A stretch of 64,000 bases of DNA from contig JAVCCG010000098.1 of assembly GCA_030765605.1 (NCBI GenBank), positions 1 to 64,000 of the forward strand, read 5' to 3'. Position 1 is the first letter of the stretch; each line of letters opens with the position of its first letter. Below the pieces are notes generated by a model that was given only the letters and a program-made list of their open reading frames with translations, made no database searches and had not been told where the DNA came from. Shown in pieces: positions 39,177 through 47,819 of the stretch. Origin of the DNA: Candidatus Alcyoniella australis (GTDB lineage Bacteria > Lernaellota > Lernaellaia > JAVCCG01 > Alcyoniellaceae). A program made the translations under genes and the position numbers.

Positions 39177-41252
39177 TCAGCCGCAGCACGCGTCGTCATC
39201 GTCGTCGTCGCCCGCACTATCGTCATCGTCGTCGTCGTCATCGCCGCCGGTGATCACGATGTAGTCGGCTTTGGTTTCGACGTTCTCACCGGCCACGCCC
39301 AGGCCGGTGAGTGAAACCGTGTAGATGCCCGGCGTATTGAAGATGTAGGTCGGCGAGTTCTCGGTGGACGAGCCGCCGTCGCCGAACTCCCAGTACTGCC
39401 CCAGCAGGCAGCCGGGCAGCACATCGATCGCTGAGCTGAAGTTTACGCTCAGCGGCGCGGCTCCCTGGGTCACGTCGGCGCTGAAGTCGACGACCGGCGC
39501 CTCGCAGGGGACCGTAACCACTACCGCGTCGAGATCGAAGCCCGGGGTCGCTCCGCTGCCGCCGCTGCCGTCGTCCTCGATCTTGATGTAGCGCGCCTCG
39601 GACAGGCCCGAGGGCGAGATGTCGAGGTCGGTAGTGCCGTCGGCCACGCCGATCACCTGCCAGGGCCCCAGCCAATGCTCGGCAACGAAGATCGCAGCTC
39701 CCTCCGGGTCGGAGCCGGACTCGACGATCTGCACGTCGGCCCCGGCCGAATCGACGATCGGCGTACCAAGGCCCATGTCGAGCACCACGTAGCCGTCGTT
39801 GCCGATGGAGTAGGCATAGCCATCGGGCGCACCCAGGGCGGTCAGGGGCATCGAGGGATTGGCGTGGGTCCAGCCATCGGCGCGGTCGTTGGCGATCACG
39901 CGCATGGCGTAATATTCGGGAGTCGCCGCCGGCACCAGCTCAAAGCTGAGTTCCTCTTTGGATCCGTCGAACACCTGCGCGGAGGATGTGGCCGGGGCGT
40001 AGCCGTTGGCCCAGGCGACCACGGTCCAATCACCGGCGCGGATGTAGCGGTGGAAGTCGCCAAGATCCGAATCGCTGTAGAACGCCCAACCCTCCTGGGC
40101 GATGCGCAACATGGCGAACAGCGGCGCGCCCGAGGCCGCGTCGACCACCGTGCCGCTCAGCCCCTGGTCGAGCACATCGAGCAGCGCCAGTTGGCCGCTG
40201 AGATTGCGCGCATTGTAGCTCGGAATCTGCGAGTACGACGGCGTCTTGGTGCTGCTGACCTCGACGATGAACGCCATGGCGCCGCCGGCCAGATAGTAGG
40301 TCTCCTCGCTGATGCCCTGCACCTCGTACCAATCGTAGCCGTTGGTGATCGGATAGCTCGCGGCGCTGCCGTAGACAGATGCAAGCCCGCTCAGCGTGGT
40401 GTCGTCCGGCGCGAGTTGGGGTTGGGAATCCATCGGGTAGTTGATCGTCTCTGCACCCGAATGATAGTTCGCGCCGAAGGTCAGGGCGTGCTCGAGGAAG
40501 AACTCGGTCACCGCCTGCAATTCGGGTTCGCTGCCGCCGACTCCCGAGCCCTCGTAGAAGATCGGGAACGAACGGTTCAGATCTTTGCCGTGGGAGTTGT
40601 AGCGTGTGCTCGCGGTGCAGCCGTCGGGGTTGAGCATCGGCATGATGTAGATCTCGAACCCGTCGACCAGCTGCTGTACGCTCGCGTCGCTGTCGTACGT
40701 GCTGAGCAGATGGTTGGCGAGGTTGATCACCGCCTCAAAGCTGCTCCATTCGTCGCCGTGGATTCCGCCATCGAACCAGACCTCGGGCTCGGGCTCGTTG
40801 GTATCGGCGTTGTCGCTGATTTTAATCACCCACAACTCGCGGCCATCCACGCTCTGGCCGATGCTGAAAAGCTGCGTCAGCGCGGGGTAGCCGTCGGCCA
40901 GGTTGCCAAGCAGCGCGGCCATCGAGCTGTAGTCGTAATACCCGTCGGGCTTGGGCGAGGAGAGCTGCTGCGGTGTTTGCAGCACCTCGATCTCGTAGCC
41001 CAGGGCCTCGAGCTCGTCGATCTCCTGCGGATTGAGAAACGCCTTGAGCCCGAACTCGTCGGCCCCGTCGACGATCAGTCCCATGTGCGTTAAGGCGTCG
41101 CGCTCCGCGCGGTCCTGGGTCAGGATCAGACAGTACGACTCGTTGGCGTAATCGCGAATCTCGTCCTGGGCCGCAACCACCGTACAAGCCAGCAGCACCG
41201 CCAGGGCGCTTGATATCGCGAGAGTCAAAGCTGAGGCTCGTTTACGTCTCAT
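39177..41252 (-). CDS. secreted M14 zinc carboxypeptidase with PKD domain and poly-Asp tail
   Basis: A 691-aa exported peptidase. After a signal peptide (cleavage near VVAAQD), the M14 domain shows zinc ligands His165 and Glu168 in GGIHGDEWSS and His264 in NYHSGAE, substrate-binding Arg227 in DLNRSFP and catalytic Glu331 in FIVEVSS. A carboxypeptidase-regulatory-like domain, a beta-rich region and a PKD domain (YWEFGDGGSSTENSP) follow. The protein ends in eight Asp, SAG, six Asp and ACCG. Such an acidic tail with terminal Cys resembles sorting or anchoring signals, but I know of no exact match. GAGGAAC lies before the ATG. The product removes C-terminal residues from extracellular peptides. 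Confidence 0.9.
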   Translation of the reverse strand: MRRKRASALTLAISSALAVLLACTVVAAQDEIRDYANESYCLILTQDRAERDALTHMGLIVDGADEFGLKAFLNPQEIDELEALGYEIEVLQTPQQLSSPKPDGYYDYSSMAALLGNLADGYPALTQLFSIGQSVDGRELWVIKISDNADTNEPEPEVWFDGGIHGDEWSSFEAVINLANHLLSTYDSDASVQQLVDGFEIYIMPMLNPDGCTASTRYNSHGKDLNRSFPIFYEGSGVGGSEPELQAVTEFFLEHALTFGANYHSGAETINYPMDSQPQLAPDDTTLSGLASVYGSAASYPITNGYDWYEVQGISEETYYLAGGAMAFIVEVSSTKTPSYSQIPSYNARNLSGQLALLDVLDQGLSGTVVDAASGAPLFAMLRIAQEGWAFYSDSDLGDFHRYIRAGDWTVVAWANGYAPATSSAQVFDGSKEELSFELVPAATPEYYAMRVIANDRADGWTHANPSMPLTALGAPDGYAYSIGNDGYVVLDMGLGTPIVDSAGADVQIVESGSDPEGAAIFVAEHWLGPWQVIGVADGTTDLDISPSGLSEARYIKIEDDGSGGSGATPGFDLDAVVVTVPCEAPVVDFSADVTQGAAPLSVNFSSAIDVLPGCLLGQYWEFGDGGSSTENSPTYIFNTPGIYTVSLTGLGVAGENVETKADYIVITGGDDDDDDDDSAGDDDDDDACCG

Positions 41253-41267
41253 GGTTGGTTCCTCTAT

Positions 41268-41398
41268 GCGGCTTTGAGCCGTTGCAAAACTCGCGTATCT
41301 CTATGGTCGTTTACTAAAAATCCACTCCGCGTCGCGCAGAGCATCATTGAACAATGACTACTGTCCGCTCGCGTGCTTTGCCGCAGCGCCAAGCTGCC
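41268..41398. repeat. MITE-like element with 27-bp imperfect terminal inverted repeats (copy 2)
   Basis: The left end, 41268-41294, begins GCGGCTTTGAGCCG and ends CAAAACTCGC; the reverse complement of the right end, 41372-41398, has the same form with CAAAGCACGC. The left end matches the left end of the element at 38389 over the same 27 bp, with a compensatory A-T to G-C change in the stem. A shared internal CCGCGTCGCG is also present. The element lies between the peptidase gene and the 41446 gene and may contain the peptidase promoter. Confidence 0.5.
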
Positions 41399-41445
41399 TG
41401 ATTGATAAATCATCATGAATAATCCGGACTGGGGTTTCAAGCGAG

Positions 41446-42402
41446 CTAATGCACCGTCTCGGTGCTCAGACTGCGCTCGAAGGCCAGGCCCACGCGGCGC
41501 GGTTCGCCCTCGTGCTCAAAGGTCAGCCGGACCTGGGTGGTCGATTCGATCGAGACCACAACTCCCTCGTGGCGGTCCAGGACCATCGTCCCGGCCAGGG
41601 AGCCGACTTCGACCTCGTACTTAACTCCGTGCAGGTCGTTGGCCGGAAACTCGAGTTCATCGATCAAGGGCGCGATATCGGCGGAGAAGCTGATGATCGC
41701 CAGCGAGTCGTGTCGGCCCTCGAGCCGCTCGAGGGTATAGCGCGTGCGCAGCTCCAGATCGCCCAGCAGCGGATCGCTCCACGTGCGGTTCGCGTGCCAG
41801 CTGCGGCCGGGCGAGACCCGGCCCGCGGGAAGCGGCGGAAAGCGCAGATGCAGCAGCCGCAGCAGGAAGTCCGAGCGCAGCACATCGGCCAACCGCTTTG
41901 CCAGCTCGTCGGCCTGGGGCCCCTCGCCCAATGCCTGGGCAATGCTGCGGGCCGCCCCGTCGATCCCGTCGACCAGCTCGATTGAGCCGTCGTCGTTTAG
42001 GGCGATGGTGACCGGCCGCTGGAGCAGCATGGTCATCGGCGCGTAGGCCTCGCGCGCCAGGAGATCTTCGTCTTGACTGTCGAAGCTGCGCCGCGGTCTG
42101 CTGGGCAGATCGTTTTCGCTGATGAACCGGCTACAGGTCAGACGCATCAGCCGCGGGCCGCGTTGCTCGGATTTGAGGTGCTCCAGCCGGTAGTAAAGCG
42201 TGTGGCTCTCGACGAACTGGTGGGGCACGCCCTGGATCGAGCCGACCCCGCTGATCCGCTCCTGGGCGCGGTATTCCAGCGGCCGTCCCGGGTCGGGATC
42301 ATAGGTCAGCCGCACGCCCTGGGCGCAGCCGGGAATCAGCCAAGCCGCCCACAGCGCGGCGAGGACAATCGATCCCCATCTGAAGCACGGTTTGCGTTTC
42401 AT
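41446..42402 (-). CDS. lipoprotein, DUF6263-like
   Basis: A 318-aa protein with a signal sequence ending in LIPGC, a lipobox. The mature part is beta-rich with VSPGRSWHANRTW near the middle, equivalent to the PGDSW phrase of the 42466 and 18459 proteins, and a long strand region LHGVKYEVEVGSLAGTMVLDR. The shared pattern suggests a common family of envelope proteins of unknown function. The start at 42402 has only a weak ribosome site. It follows the 42466 gene by 63 bp on the same strand, so the two paralogues may be co-expressed. Confidence 0.65.
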   Translation of the reverse strand: MKRKPCFRWGSIVLAALWAAWLIPGCAQGVRLTYDPDPGRPLEYRAQERISGVGSIQGVPHQFVESHTLYYRLEHLKSEQRGPRLMRLTCSRFISENDLPSRPRRSFDSQDEDLLAREAYAPMTMLLQRPVTIALNDDGSIELVDGIDGAARSIAQALGEGPQADELAKRLADVLRSDFLLRLLHLRFPPLPAGRVSPGRSWHANRTWSDPLLGDLELRTRYTLERLEGRHDSLAIISFSADIAPLIDELEFPANDLHGVKYEVEVGSLAGTMVLDRHEGVVVSIESTTQVRLTFEHEGEPRRVGLAFERSLSTETVH

Positions 42403-42465
42403 CTTAGCCCGTATTATTCACGAAGCTTCGACTACAGCACGGGCGGTGCAATCGACGGCAGGCAG

Positions 42466-43392
42466 CTATTTGACCTGCAGTATGATCGTGGCCGTAATCG
42501 CCATCGACATCGTTGCCTGACCCTCTTCGCCCATGGACATCGCCATATCGATCAGGTCCTCGGAGCGCACCACGGTGCCGCTATTGGTGTTGAAGTCGAT
42601 GTTGCCCTCGACCTTGAGCCGGTCGACCTTGGTCGGCGGATCTCCGGGATTGGCCGGCTGCTCCAGGGTCTTGCGCAGATCGTCGGTCTTGACCGCGTAC
42701 TCGAGCTTGGCCAGGTCGCCCTCGCGCGATTTAAGCGTGATTTGGGCCGGCATTGTATCGGCGTCGACCACCTCTCCGCCCCAGATCTTCTCCCAGGAGT
42801 CACCGGGTTTGACCTTCTTTTGCGGGTCCAGGTCGCGGATGTTGACTAGCGCGCCGATATCGGTGGTATCGGAGAACAGGCTGTCGAACTCACCGGCCAC
42901 GGCCTGCTTATCTTCGGGCGTCGAGATCTTGGACTGAACCGACTCGACCAACGCTTCGCGTCCGTCGACCTGCACCACGTTGTTCTTGTTGTCCAGCACA
43001 ACGACCACCGGCTTATTGACCAGCGCGGCATAGAGCTGTTGCTCCGGAGCGCCGGGCTCATCGCCGGAAATGGTGCTGTAGGTCTTGGCCGGCTCGCCCT
43101 GGCTTGTCTCCTCGAGCTGCACCGAGCGCACTGTGATCTGAATCCGACGTCGTTTCTGATCGTTGGGCTTGAGCACCTCGCGGTCGAACTCGATGGTGCG
43201 CTTGGTCTGCGCGTCGCCAAGCGAAGAGCCGAACATCGTCAGGCTCATCTGTAGGTTCATCGTCTGTACGTAGCCAAGCTTGTCGCCCGGCTTGAACTTG
43301 GACTCCAGCTCGCCCGCGACAGCGGCCGTGGCGACCATCGCCAGGCACAGGGCGATCGACAGGGTCCAGGCAGTGCGTCTCGAAATAATCAT
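42466..43392 (-). CDS. exported protein, DUF6263-like
   Basis: The start is placed at ATG 43392, where GGAGG lies 8 nt upstream and a signal peptide (RRTAWTLSIALCLAMVA, cleaved after VAG) begins; the longer frame is upstream of the ribosome site. The 308-aa product is secreted, not lipidated. It contains FKPGDKLGY and VKPGDSWEKIW, repeating the same kind of motif, and a C-terminal GNIDFNTNSGTVVRSED strand region. It is a paralogue of the 41446 and 18459 proteins. Function is unknown. It diverges from the MscS gene. Confidence 0.72.
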   Translation of the reverse strand: MIISRRTAWTLSIALCLAMVATAAVAGELESKFKPGDKLGYVQTMNLQMSLTMFGSSLGDAQTKRTIEFDREVLKPNDQKRRRIQITVRSVQLEETSQGEPAKTYSTISGDEPGAPEQQLYAALVNKPVVVVLDNKNNVVQVDGREALVESVQSKISTPEDKQAVAGEFDSLFSDTTDIGALVNIRDLDPQKKVKPGDSWEKIWGGEVVDADTMPAQITLKSREGDLAKLEYAVKTDDLRKTLEQPANPGDPPTKVDRLKVEGNIDFNTNSGTVVRSEDLIDMAMSMGEEGQATMSMAITATIILQVK

Positions 43393-43521
43393 CGAACAAT
43401 CCTCCACGCGGATGTGAAGCCTCCGTTTATCATGGGGCGAATTCCAGAGCAAGCGGGATTGACATCGCCGGGTCGATCTGGAAGTTTCAGCCCTGTGCCT
43501 GGATAACCGTAGAGGAGCTAG

Positions 43522-44673
43522 ATGGAAACCAACGCGGCCAACGGACTAATGGCGATGATCCTGGAATACGTCAAATACGAATTCATGGGGATCGCGGCCT
43601 GGCAATATTTGGCGGCCTTCGGGCTGATCTTGCTGGGCTACGTGCTCAAGCGGGTCGTGGTCGCGGTGCTGGGCAAGGCGCGCTGGGTGGCCGACAAAAC
43701 CACGGTGCGCATCGACGACATCGTGATCACCGCACTCGAGCGCCCGTTGGGAACGGCCTGCGTGCTCGGCGGCCTGGCCCTGGCGGTGGTGATCTTGCCG
43801 CTGCCCACCGAGCCGTTGAACATCGAGCGCTTTGCCTACGCCGTGCTGCGCGCCGCCTCGACCCTGCTGGTGATCTGGTTCCTGGTGCGCCTCTCCGACG
43901 GGCTGATGAGCTACTGGGAGGAGCGCGCCGAAAAGACCGAGAGCAAGTTCGACAACCAGTTCGTGCCGATCCTGCGTAAAAGCCTCAAGGCGTTCCTGGT
44001 CGTGATCGGACTGGTGATGATCCTGCAACACCTGGGCTACTCCGTGACCTCGCTGCTCGCGGGACTTGGCATCGGCACCGCGGCCATCGCCCTGGCCTCC
44101 AAAGACACTTTGGCCAACCTCTTTGGCTCGATCGTGATCTTCGTGGATCGGCCCTTCGCCGTGGGCGACTGGGTCGAGATCGGCTCGGTGGAGGGGACTG
44201 TCGAGGAGGTCGGCCTGCGCGTGACCCGCATTCGCACCTTTGCCAACAGCCTGATTACGATTCCCAACTCCCAGCTGACCACCACCGCCATCAACAACTG
44301 GTCGCGGATGAAAAAACGCCGAATTAAGATGCGCGTGGGCCTGACCTACGACACCACGCCCGAGCAGATGGAGGCCGCGGTGCTCAAGATCCGCGAGGCC
44401 ATCGAGTCCGACCCCAACCTGCACCACGACTTCTATTTGGTGAACTTCGAGGAGCTGGCCTCAAGCTCGCTGAACATCTTTATCTACTGCTTTACCGTGA
44501 CCACCAACTGGGCCGAGCATATGCAGGCCAAACAGGAGTTCCTACTGCGGCTGATGCGCGTGACCCACGAACTCGGCCTGGAGTTCGCCTTCCCGACCCA
44601 AACCTTGCACGTGCCCGAGCTGACCCTGGAATCAGGCGCACCCGAGGCCATGCTATCGGACGTACCTCGATAG
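43522..44673 (+). CDS. MscS-type mechanosensitive channel
   Basis: A 383-aa inner-membrane protein with hydrophobic segments near 25-45, 75-95 and 110-130, then the pore helix SLLAGLGIGTAAIALASKDTL that is diagnostic of MscS, then the beta domain FVDRPFAVGDWVEIG and VEEVGLRVTRIRTFANSLITIPNSQL. It releases solutes on osmotic down-shock. The C-terminal domain is also of standard form. GAGGAG lies shortly before the ATG. It converges with the pentapeptide-repeat gene across 11 bp, with a small inverted repeat (CTATCG/CGATAG) around the stop. Confidence 0.93.
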   Translation: METNAANGLMAMILEYVKYEFMGIAAWQYLAAFGLILLGYVLKRVVVAVLGKARWVADKTTVRIDDIVITALERPLGTACVLGGLALAVVILPLPTEPLNIERFAYAVLRAASTLLVIWFLVRLSDGLMSYWEERAEKTESKFDNQFVPILRKSLKAFLVVIGLVMILQHLGYSVTSLLAGLGIGTAAIALASKDTLANLFGSIVIFVDRPFAVGDWVEIGSVEGTVEEVGLRVTRIRTFANSLITIPNSQLTTTAINNWSRMKKRRIKMRVGLTYDTTPEQMEAAVLKIREAIESDPNLHHDFYLVNFEELASSSLNIFIYCFTVTTNWAEHMQAKQEFLLRLMRVTHELGLEFAFPTQTLHVPELTLESGAPEAMLSDVPR

Positions 44674-44684
44674 GTAGAATCGAA

Positions 44685-45611
44685 TTAGCTTCTGCGAGCC
44701 AACTTGCTGACGAAGGCCGGGATCAGGATAACGAGCATCACGTAGCCCAGTAACATTTCTATATTCACTGCTGTGGCCGCGACGTTTGTGTGGGGAACTA
44801 GGTTGCTGGAACCAATGGGTACGAAAGTGAAAAAGCTGTAGTGCATGACGCTGAATCGGGTCCAAGGCAAAGGCTCAGCATCAAATGAGCCAGGCGGCAG
44901 AAAGTCATAGAATAAGAATCCGAAGCCAATAGGTAGGACAATACATAAGCCAAGCAAGAGCCAGAGAAACCTCCCGCAGTCAGCGAATATCAGCCAGGGA
45001 TAGTAGAGGACTTTTTCCCTCTTCGTCTCCTGTAGCTCTTCAAGATAATCCTGGTCCTGGGCAAAGCGCTTGAAACGCTGACTGCCGTAGCAACCCTCGA
45101 CACGAATGCCTCTGCACCTCGTTTTTCGATTAAAAGTAACCCCAGCAACATTGGCTTTTTCCAGGTTCGCGAAGCCGAGGTAAGCGCCCTTGAGGTGTGA
45201 CCCAATGAGGTCAGCTCCATCGAGGTGTGCCCCATTTAGGAAAGCGCCCTTGAGATGCGCCCCAGAGAGGGCAGCGCCCTGGAGCTGCGCCCCCAAGAGT
45301 TTAGCTCCCTCGAGATGCGCCCCTACAAGGTTGGTTTTCTCGAGATGCGCCCCAATGAGGTAAGCGCCATTGAGGTGTGCCCTGCTGAAGTTAGCACCCT
45401 CGAGGTGTGCCTCAAAGAGGTTAGCGCCCTCGAGGTGTGCCTCGCTGAGGTCAGCGCCCTTGAGGTGTGCATCATTGAGGATAGCGCCCTTGAGGTGCGG
45501 AAACCATCTAGGGTTTTCCTTGCGAAGTTCGTTCCATTCCTTGACCCGGCTTTCCTGAAGCATGGCGATTGCTTCTTCTTTGGAAATCGGGGGCTGATAT
45601 TTGTCGGTCAT
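44685..45611 (-). CDS. pentapeptide-repeat protein with two-helix channel-like C terminus
   Basis: A 308-aa protein. After 40 N-terminal residues there are about 22 pentapeptide repeats of the A(D/N/H)LxG type (AHLKG, ADLSE, AHLEG, ANLFE and so on), which fold as a right-handed quadrilateral helix. The C-terminal part has a hydrophobic helix LWLLLGLCIVLPIGFGFLF, a loop with FFTFVPIGSSNLVP, and a final helix MLLGYVMLVILIPAF. This is the layout of a two-helix potassium channel, with the filter sequence altered from TxGxG to PIGSS. Whether it conducts is doubtful. The repeats are alanine-rich and fairly regular at the DNA level. Confidence 0.75.
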   Translation of the reverse strand: MTDKYQPPISKEEAIAMLQESRVKEWNELRKENPRWFPHLKGAILNDAHLKGADLSEAHLEGANLFEAHLEGANFSRAHLNGAYLIGAHLEKTNLVGAHLEGAKLLGAQLQGAALSGAHLKGAFLNGAHLDGADLIGSHLKGAYLGFANLEKANVAGVTFNRKTRCRGIRVEGCYGSQRFKRFAQDQDYLEELQETKREKVLYYPWLIFADCGRFLWLLLGLCIVLPIGFGFLFYDFLPPGSFDAEPLPWTRFSVMHYSFFTFVPIGSSNLVPHTNVAATAVNIEMLLGYVMLVILIPAFVSKLARRS

Positions 45612-45788
45612 GGTCCAACCCTTAATAGACTTAGTTGCTAAGTGTACAAGTCATGCAAGCCCTGCGTCGATTAGTTAGACATTCCACAAGAGCCTTTGCA
45701 ACCTGCAACAACCGGCCCGCAATACGAGCTACGTCATAAGCTGCCTTGCGATGCTCTGCGAAGATCCTATCCAAGATTGGAGGGCACT

Positions 45789-47372
45789 ATGCAGAGCAAT
45801 CCCAAGGATGCGGACCCTAAAAATATAATCCTCTCACGCAGCCCGTCCACTGGCGAGATTTTAGGCGAGGTGCCGATCACATCGCGCGAGCAGGCGGCCC
45901 AGGCTATCGAGTCGGCGCGCGTGGCGGCCCGGCAGTGGGGCGAGACCGACTTTCGCGAGCGCGAAAAGGTGCTCAAGGCTGCCAACGACTACATCTACAA
46001 GCACTTCGACCGCATTGCCAAGCTGATCTCGGATGAGAACGGCAAGTCGCGGGTCGAGGCGGTGAGCGCGGAAATCACCCCCGCGATGTACACGATCAAA
46101 CATCTGGCGGACAACGCCCGGCGCATTCTCTCGGACGAGCCGATCTCGATGTTCCTCTGGGGACTGGCGGGCAAGACCAGCACGATCCACTATTTGCCCT
46201 GGGGAGTGATCGGCATCATCTCGCCCTGGAACTACCCTTTCGGCATCCCCATGACCCAGCTCAGCGCGGCGCTGGTGGCGGGCAACGCGGTGGTGCTCAA
46301 GCCCAGCTCGTCCACGCCGCTGATCGGCGAGATGATCAACGAGATCTGGGCCGCGGCCGGATTGCCCGCGGACGTGCTGAGCGTAATCCAGGGGCCCGGA
46401 CCTTTGGGCGAGGTGCTCATCGAGCAACGCGTGGATCGGCTGGTGTTCACCGGCTCGGTGGAGATCGGCCGCCACGTGGCGCGGCTGGCCGCGGACAAGC
46501 TGATCCCGCTGACCCTCGAGCTGGGTGGCAAGGACCCGGCGATCGTGCTTGAGGACGCGGACCTCGAGGCGGCCACCAGCGGCATTCTCTGGGGCGCCAT
46601 GGCCAACGCGGGCCAAACCTGCGCGAGCATCGAGCGCGTGTACGTACACGACTCGATCTTCGAGCCGTTCGTCGAGCTGATCACGAAAAAGGCGCGCAGC
46701 CTGCGGGTGGGGCCGGACCGCGATTTCGACACGGACGTGGGCGCGATCACCAGCAGCGGCCAATTGCGAATCATCGAGCAGCAGGTCGAGCAGGCGCGGG
46801 CCGCCGGAGCCACGGTGCTCTGCGGCGGGGACTCGCCACAGATCGAGGGCGGGCGCTTTTTTCCGCCGACGATTATCATCGACGTGGATCACACAATGCC
46901 GGTCATGGCCGAGGAGACCTTCGGCCCGCTGCTGCCGATCATGCGTTTTACCGATGTGGAGCAGGCAATCGAGCTGGCCAACGACTCGCCCTTCGGCCTC
47001 TCGGCCAGTGTCTGGACCGCGGATATCGCGCGCGGCAAAGGCATCGCCCGCAAGCTGCGGGCCGGGACCGTGACCCTCAACGACAGCCTCTACACCTACG
47101 GCTTGGCTGAGACGCCCTGGGGCGGAATCAAGGACTCGGGCTACGGCCGGACCCACGGTCGCGACGGACTGCTGGAGATGGCGCGGCCGCTGCACGTGGC
47201 GTCGGATCGCTTCTTTAAAATGAAGAAGCCCTGGTGGTACCCCTACAACCGCGAGCTGTACGACTCGCTCAAGCGCGGCCTGGCGTTCCTCACCGGCGTC
47301 AATATTGGCAAGCAGCGCAGTGCGGGATTATTCAAGCTGATTAAAAGCTTCTCGCCCAAGAGCAGGCTCTGA
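45789..47372 (+). CDS. NAD(P)-dependent aldehyde dehydrogenase
   Basis: A 527-aa ALDH. ATG 45789 is used because GGAGGG lies 6 nt upstream; an earlier in-frame start extends into non-homologous sequence. The nucleophilic Cys is in NAGQTCASIERV, the general base Glu in LTLELGGKDPAIV, and cofactor-binding appears in GVIGIISPWNYPF and VVLKPSSSTPL. The C-terminal tail is somewhat longer than usual. It oxidises aldehydes to acids or, in the succinate-semialdehyde-like subgroup, organic semialdehydes. Substrate is not clear. It is convergent with the 47379 lipoprotein gene. Confidence 0.92.
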   Translation: MQSNPKDADPKNIILSRSPSTGEILGEVPITSREQAAQAIESARVAARQWGETDFREREKVLKAANDYIYKHFDRIAKLISDENGKSRVEAVSAEITPAMYTIKHLADNARRILSDEPISMFLWGLAGKTSTIHYLPWGVIGIISPWNYPFGIPMTQLSAALVAGNAVVLKPSSSTPLIGEMINEIWAAAGLPADVLSVIQGPGPLGEVLIEQRVDRLVFTGSVEIGRHVARLAADKLIPLTLELGGKDPAIVLEDADLEAATSGILWGAMANAGQTCASIERVYVHDSIFEPFVELITKKARSLRVGPDRDFDTDVGAITSSGQLRIIEQQVEQARAAGATVLCGGDSPQIEGGRFFPPTIIIDVDHTMPVMAEETFGPLLPIMRFTDVEQAIELANDSPFGLSASVWTADIARGKGIARKLRAGTVTLNDSLYTYGLAETPWGGIKDSGYGRTHGRDGLLEMARPLHVASDRFFKMKKPWWYPYNRELYDSLKRGLAFLTGVNIGKQRSAGLFKLIKSFSPKSRL

Positions 47373-47378
47373 TCGGAA

Positions 47379-47819
47379 TCAGGGGTTGTAGCGGTCGACC
47401 CAGACGCGGACCACGCTTGCGGCGCGGTTGCCCCGCGCATCTTCGGCCATGGCGTAGATGTCCAGGTAGCGAAAGTTGGGGTTGAACGGGACGTTGAGCG
47501 TTCCCGCGATCCGCGCGTCGCGCAGCGGCACGGCCAGCCGTTCCAGCCCGTACTGGAGCTGCATCGGATGCACGTTGAGCAGCGCCACGCAGTGCCACTG
47601 GATCATCACCACGTCGTAGGGGCCTGTGGCGCGCACGCTGATCGCCAGCTCGTCGCCGATGGTCGCTCGGACGCCGTTGGCCGGAGTCTCGATCGATACG
47701 CTCAGGGCCTGCTCGCCTTGATCCGGGCAGTCCAACTCGTCGCGCTCCTCCTCGCAGGCGCACAGCGCCAGGCAGGCGATCAACGCGGTTATCATTAACA
47801 ATTCGGTAAATCGCCTCAT
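47379..47819 (-). CDS. small lipoprotein
   Basis: A 146-aa protein from ATG 47819, which overlaps the stop of the upstream gene by 4 bp. The N terminus MRRFTELLMITALIACLALC ends in a lipobox followed by Cys-Glu-Glu. The mature part is beta-rich (SVSIETPANGVRATIGDELAISV) and resembles an immunoglobulin- or fibronectin-like domain. It is encoded with the beta-helix protein, so both could act together at the envelope. Function is unknown. Confidence 0.65.
   Translation of the reverse strand: MRRFTELLMITALIACLALCACEEERDELDCPDQGEQALSVSIETPANGVRATIGDELAISVRATGPYDVVMIQWHCVALLNVHPMQLQYGLERLAVPLRDARIAGTLNVPFNPNFRYLDIYAMAEDARGNRAASVVRVWVDRYNP

Noticed and set aside
39675-41093. 472-aa plus-strand frame
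   Set aside because: Antisense to the M14 carboxypeptidase with its zinc ligands intact.
45240-45500. Short periodic DNA considered as a minisatellite or CRISPR
   Set aside because: Periodicity of 15/30 bp reflects pentapeptide-repeat codons of the minus-strand gene.
45861-47195. 444-aa minus-strand frame
   Set aside because: Antisense to the aldehyde dehydrogenase.
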